Shown here: piece after piece, positions 8,698 to 8,954 of the stretch
Position numbering within the stretch: position 1 is the first letter of the stretch
How the letters are laid out: every line of letters starts with the position of its first letter
Notes under the pieces: model-generated
Databases searched by the model: none
The model's input: the letters and a program-made list of their open reading frames with translations, nothing else
Told to the model about the DNA's origin: nothing
Origin: JADKAV01 sp963818505
GTDB taxonomy: Bacteria; Actinomycetota; Actinomycetes; S36-B12; UBA10799
DNA: 8,954 nt
Reading direction: 5' to 3'
Assembly (NCBI GenBank): GCA_963818505.1
Contig: CAWFSJ010000003.1
Location: forward strand, 1 to 8,954
Translations under genes and position numbers: made by a program

Positions 8698-8954
8698 GGT
8701 GCCCTTATCGGCAGCGTGGGCGGTGTGGTGTAGTTCGCGGGCAATCGTGGCGCTGTTCGGGCGATACGGCTGCAGGCCGACCTTTCAGGTTCGACCCGAG
8801 GGCCGATCAGGGACCTGCAGGAGCGGCTCCAACACGCCTTCGGCCCTGATCCACCAACGGGTGGCTGTGGTGGCGTCGATCAGTGTTCAGAGCATCGGTG
8901 CCTCGGTGAGTACCCAGCACGCAACCGGATCAAGGAGAGCACCATTCAGTCGGG
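8698..8954. other. Upstream region of the minor pilin block: inverted repeats, no supported gene
   Basis: No recognisable gene is seen here. The stretch contains CCACC-AACG-GGTGG (8851-8864), GATCAGGG/CCCTGATC (8805-8812 and 8844-8851, 31-base spacer with an inner GGAG/CTCC pair at 8820-8830), the palindrome CCTGCAGG (8814-8821), and ACCT-TTC-AGGT (8780-8790). It ends with the AAGGG ribosome site of the large prepilin. Two plus-strand frames stay open to the right edge (from 8734 without a start codon, and from a GTG at 8747), but neither has a ribosome site or recognisable product. On the minus strand one frame is open between stops at 8889-8887 and 8787-8785. Most likely it is an intergenic region or 5' leader. 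Confidence 0.5.

Noticed and set aside
8781..8812. T-arm-like TTCGACC sequence, possible tRNA
   Set aside because: The flanking stem does not pair and no anticodon arm or acceptor stem fits.
8785..8952. Minus-strand frame that could be the tail of an upstream gene
   Set aside because: It is interrupted by a TGA at 8889-8887, and only the second part has coding-like third positions. Too weak to annotate.
8747..8954. Open plus-strand frame from a GTG to the right edge, possible divergent gene
   Set aside because: There is no ribosome site, no recognisable sequence and only moderate third-position G/C; another plus-strand frame is equally open without any start codon.
8930..8954. AAGGAG followed 6 bases later by ATT on the plus strand
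   Set aside because: ATT is a very rare start and too little sequence follows to judge.

Overview
This window looks like chromosome from a high-GC actinobacterium. It carries most of a type IV pilus (T4P) assembly cluster, all on the minus strand, running into the start of the chorismate synthase gene aroC at the left edge. The actinobacterial call is an inference. It rests on the strongly G/C-biased third codon positions, the almost exclusive use of TGA stops, the frequent ATGA/GTGA-style overlaps, and the T4P-next-to-aroC arrangement. No outer-membrane secretin or lipoprotein is encoded in the window.

Reading in the direction of transcription (right to left): 8954-8698 is a leader or intergenic stretch with several inverted repeats and no convincing gene. 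Then come a very large modular minor prepilin (8697-6544), a PilW-like prepilin (6542-5886) and a PilX-like protein (5880-4459), followed by a bifunctional prepilin peptidase, PilD (about 4427-3540). A 127-base gap with two hairpins follows, the second of which buries the pilM ribosome binding site. Next are PilM (3412-2352), PilN (2355-1546), PilO (1549-822) and a PilP-like membrane protein (829-172), then the first 39 codons of aroC (118 to the left edge). Within each block the genes overlap or nearly touch, so translation is probably coupled.

Functionally, PilD would cleave and methylate the prepilins. PilM (cytoplasmic, actin-like), PilN, PilO and the PilP-like protein would form the inner-membrane alignment complex linking the cytoplasmic motor to the pilus. 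The three pilin-like proteins would prime the fibre or sit at its tip. The large one carries a NEW3-like domain with a calcium-loop motif, a Thr-Pro linker, a fibronectin type III domain and a C-terminal beta-rich domain, and could be an adhesin. The motor ATPases, platform protein PilC and major pilin are not in the window.

Four of the genes (large prepilin, pilM, pilO, pilP-like) are broken by single-base indels, at least six in total. Each reading frame resumes at the expected place with no in-frame stop once the indels are corrected. I therefore think sequencing or assembly errors are more likely than gene decay, and I annotate each as one gene. Coordinates of such genes span the whole corrected frame.
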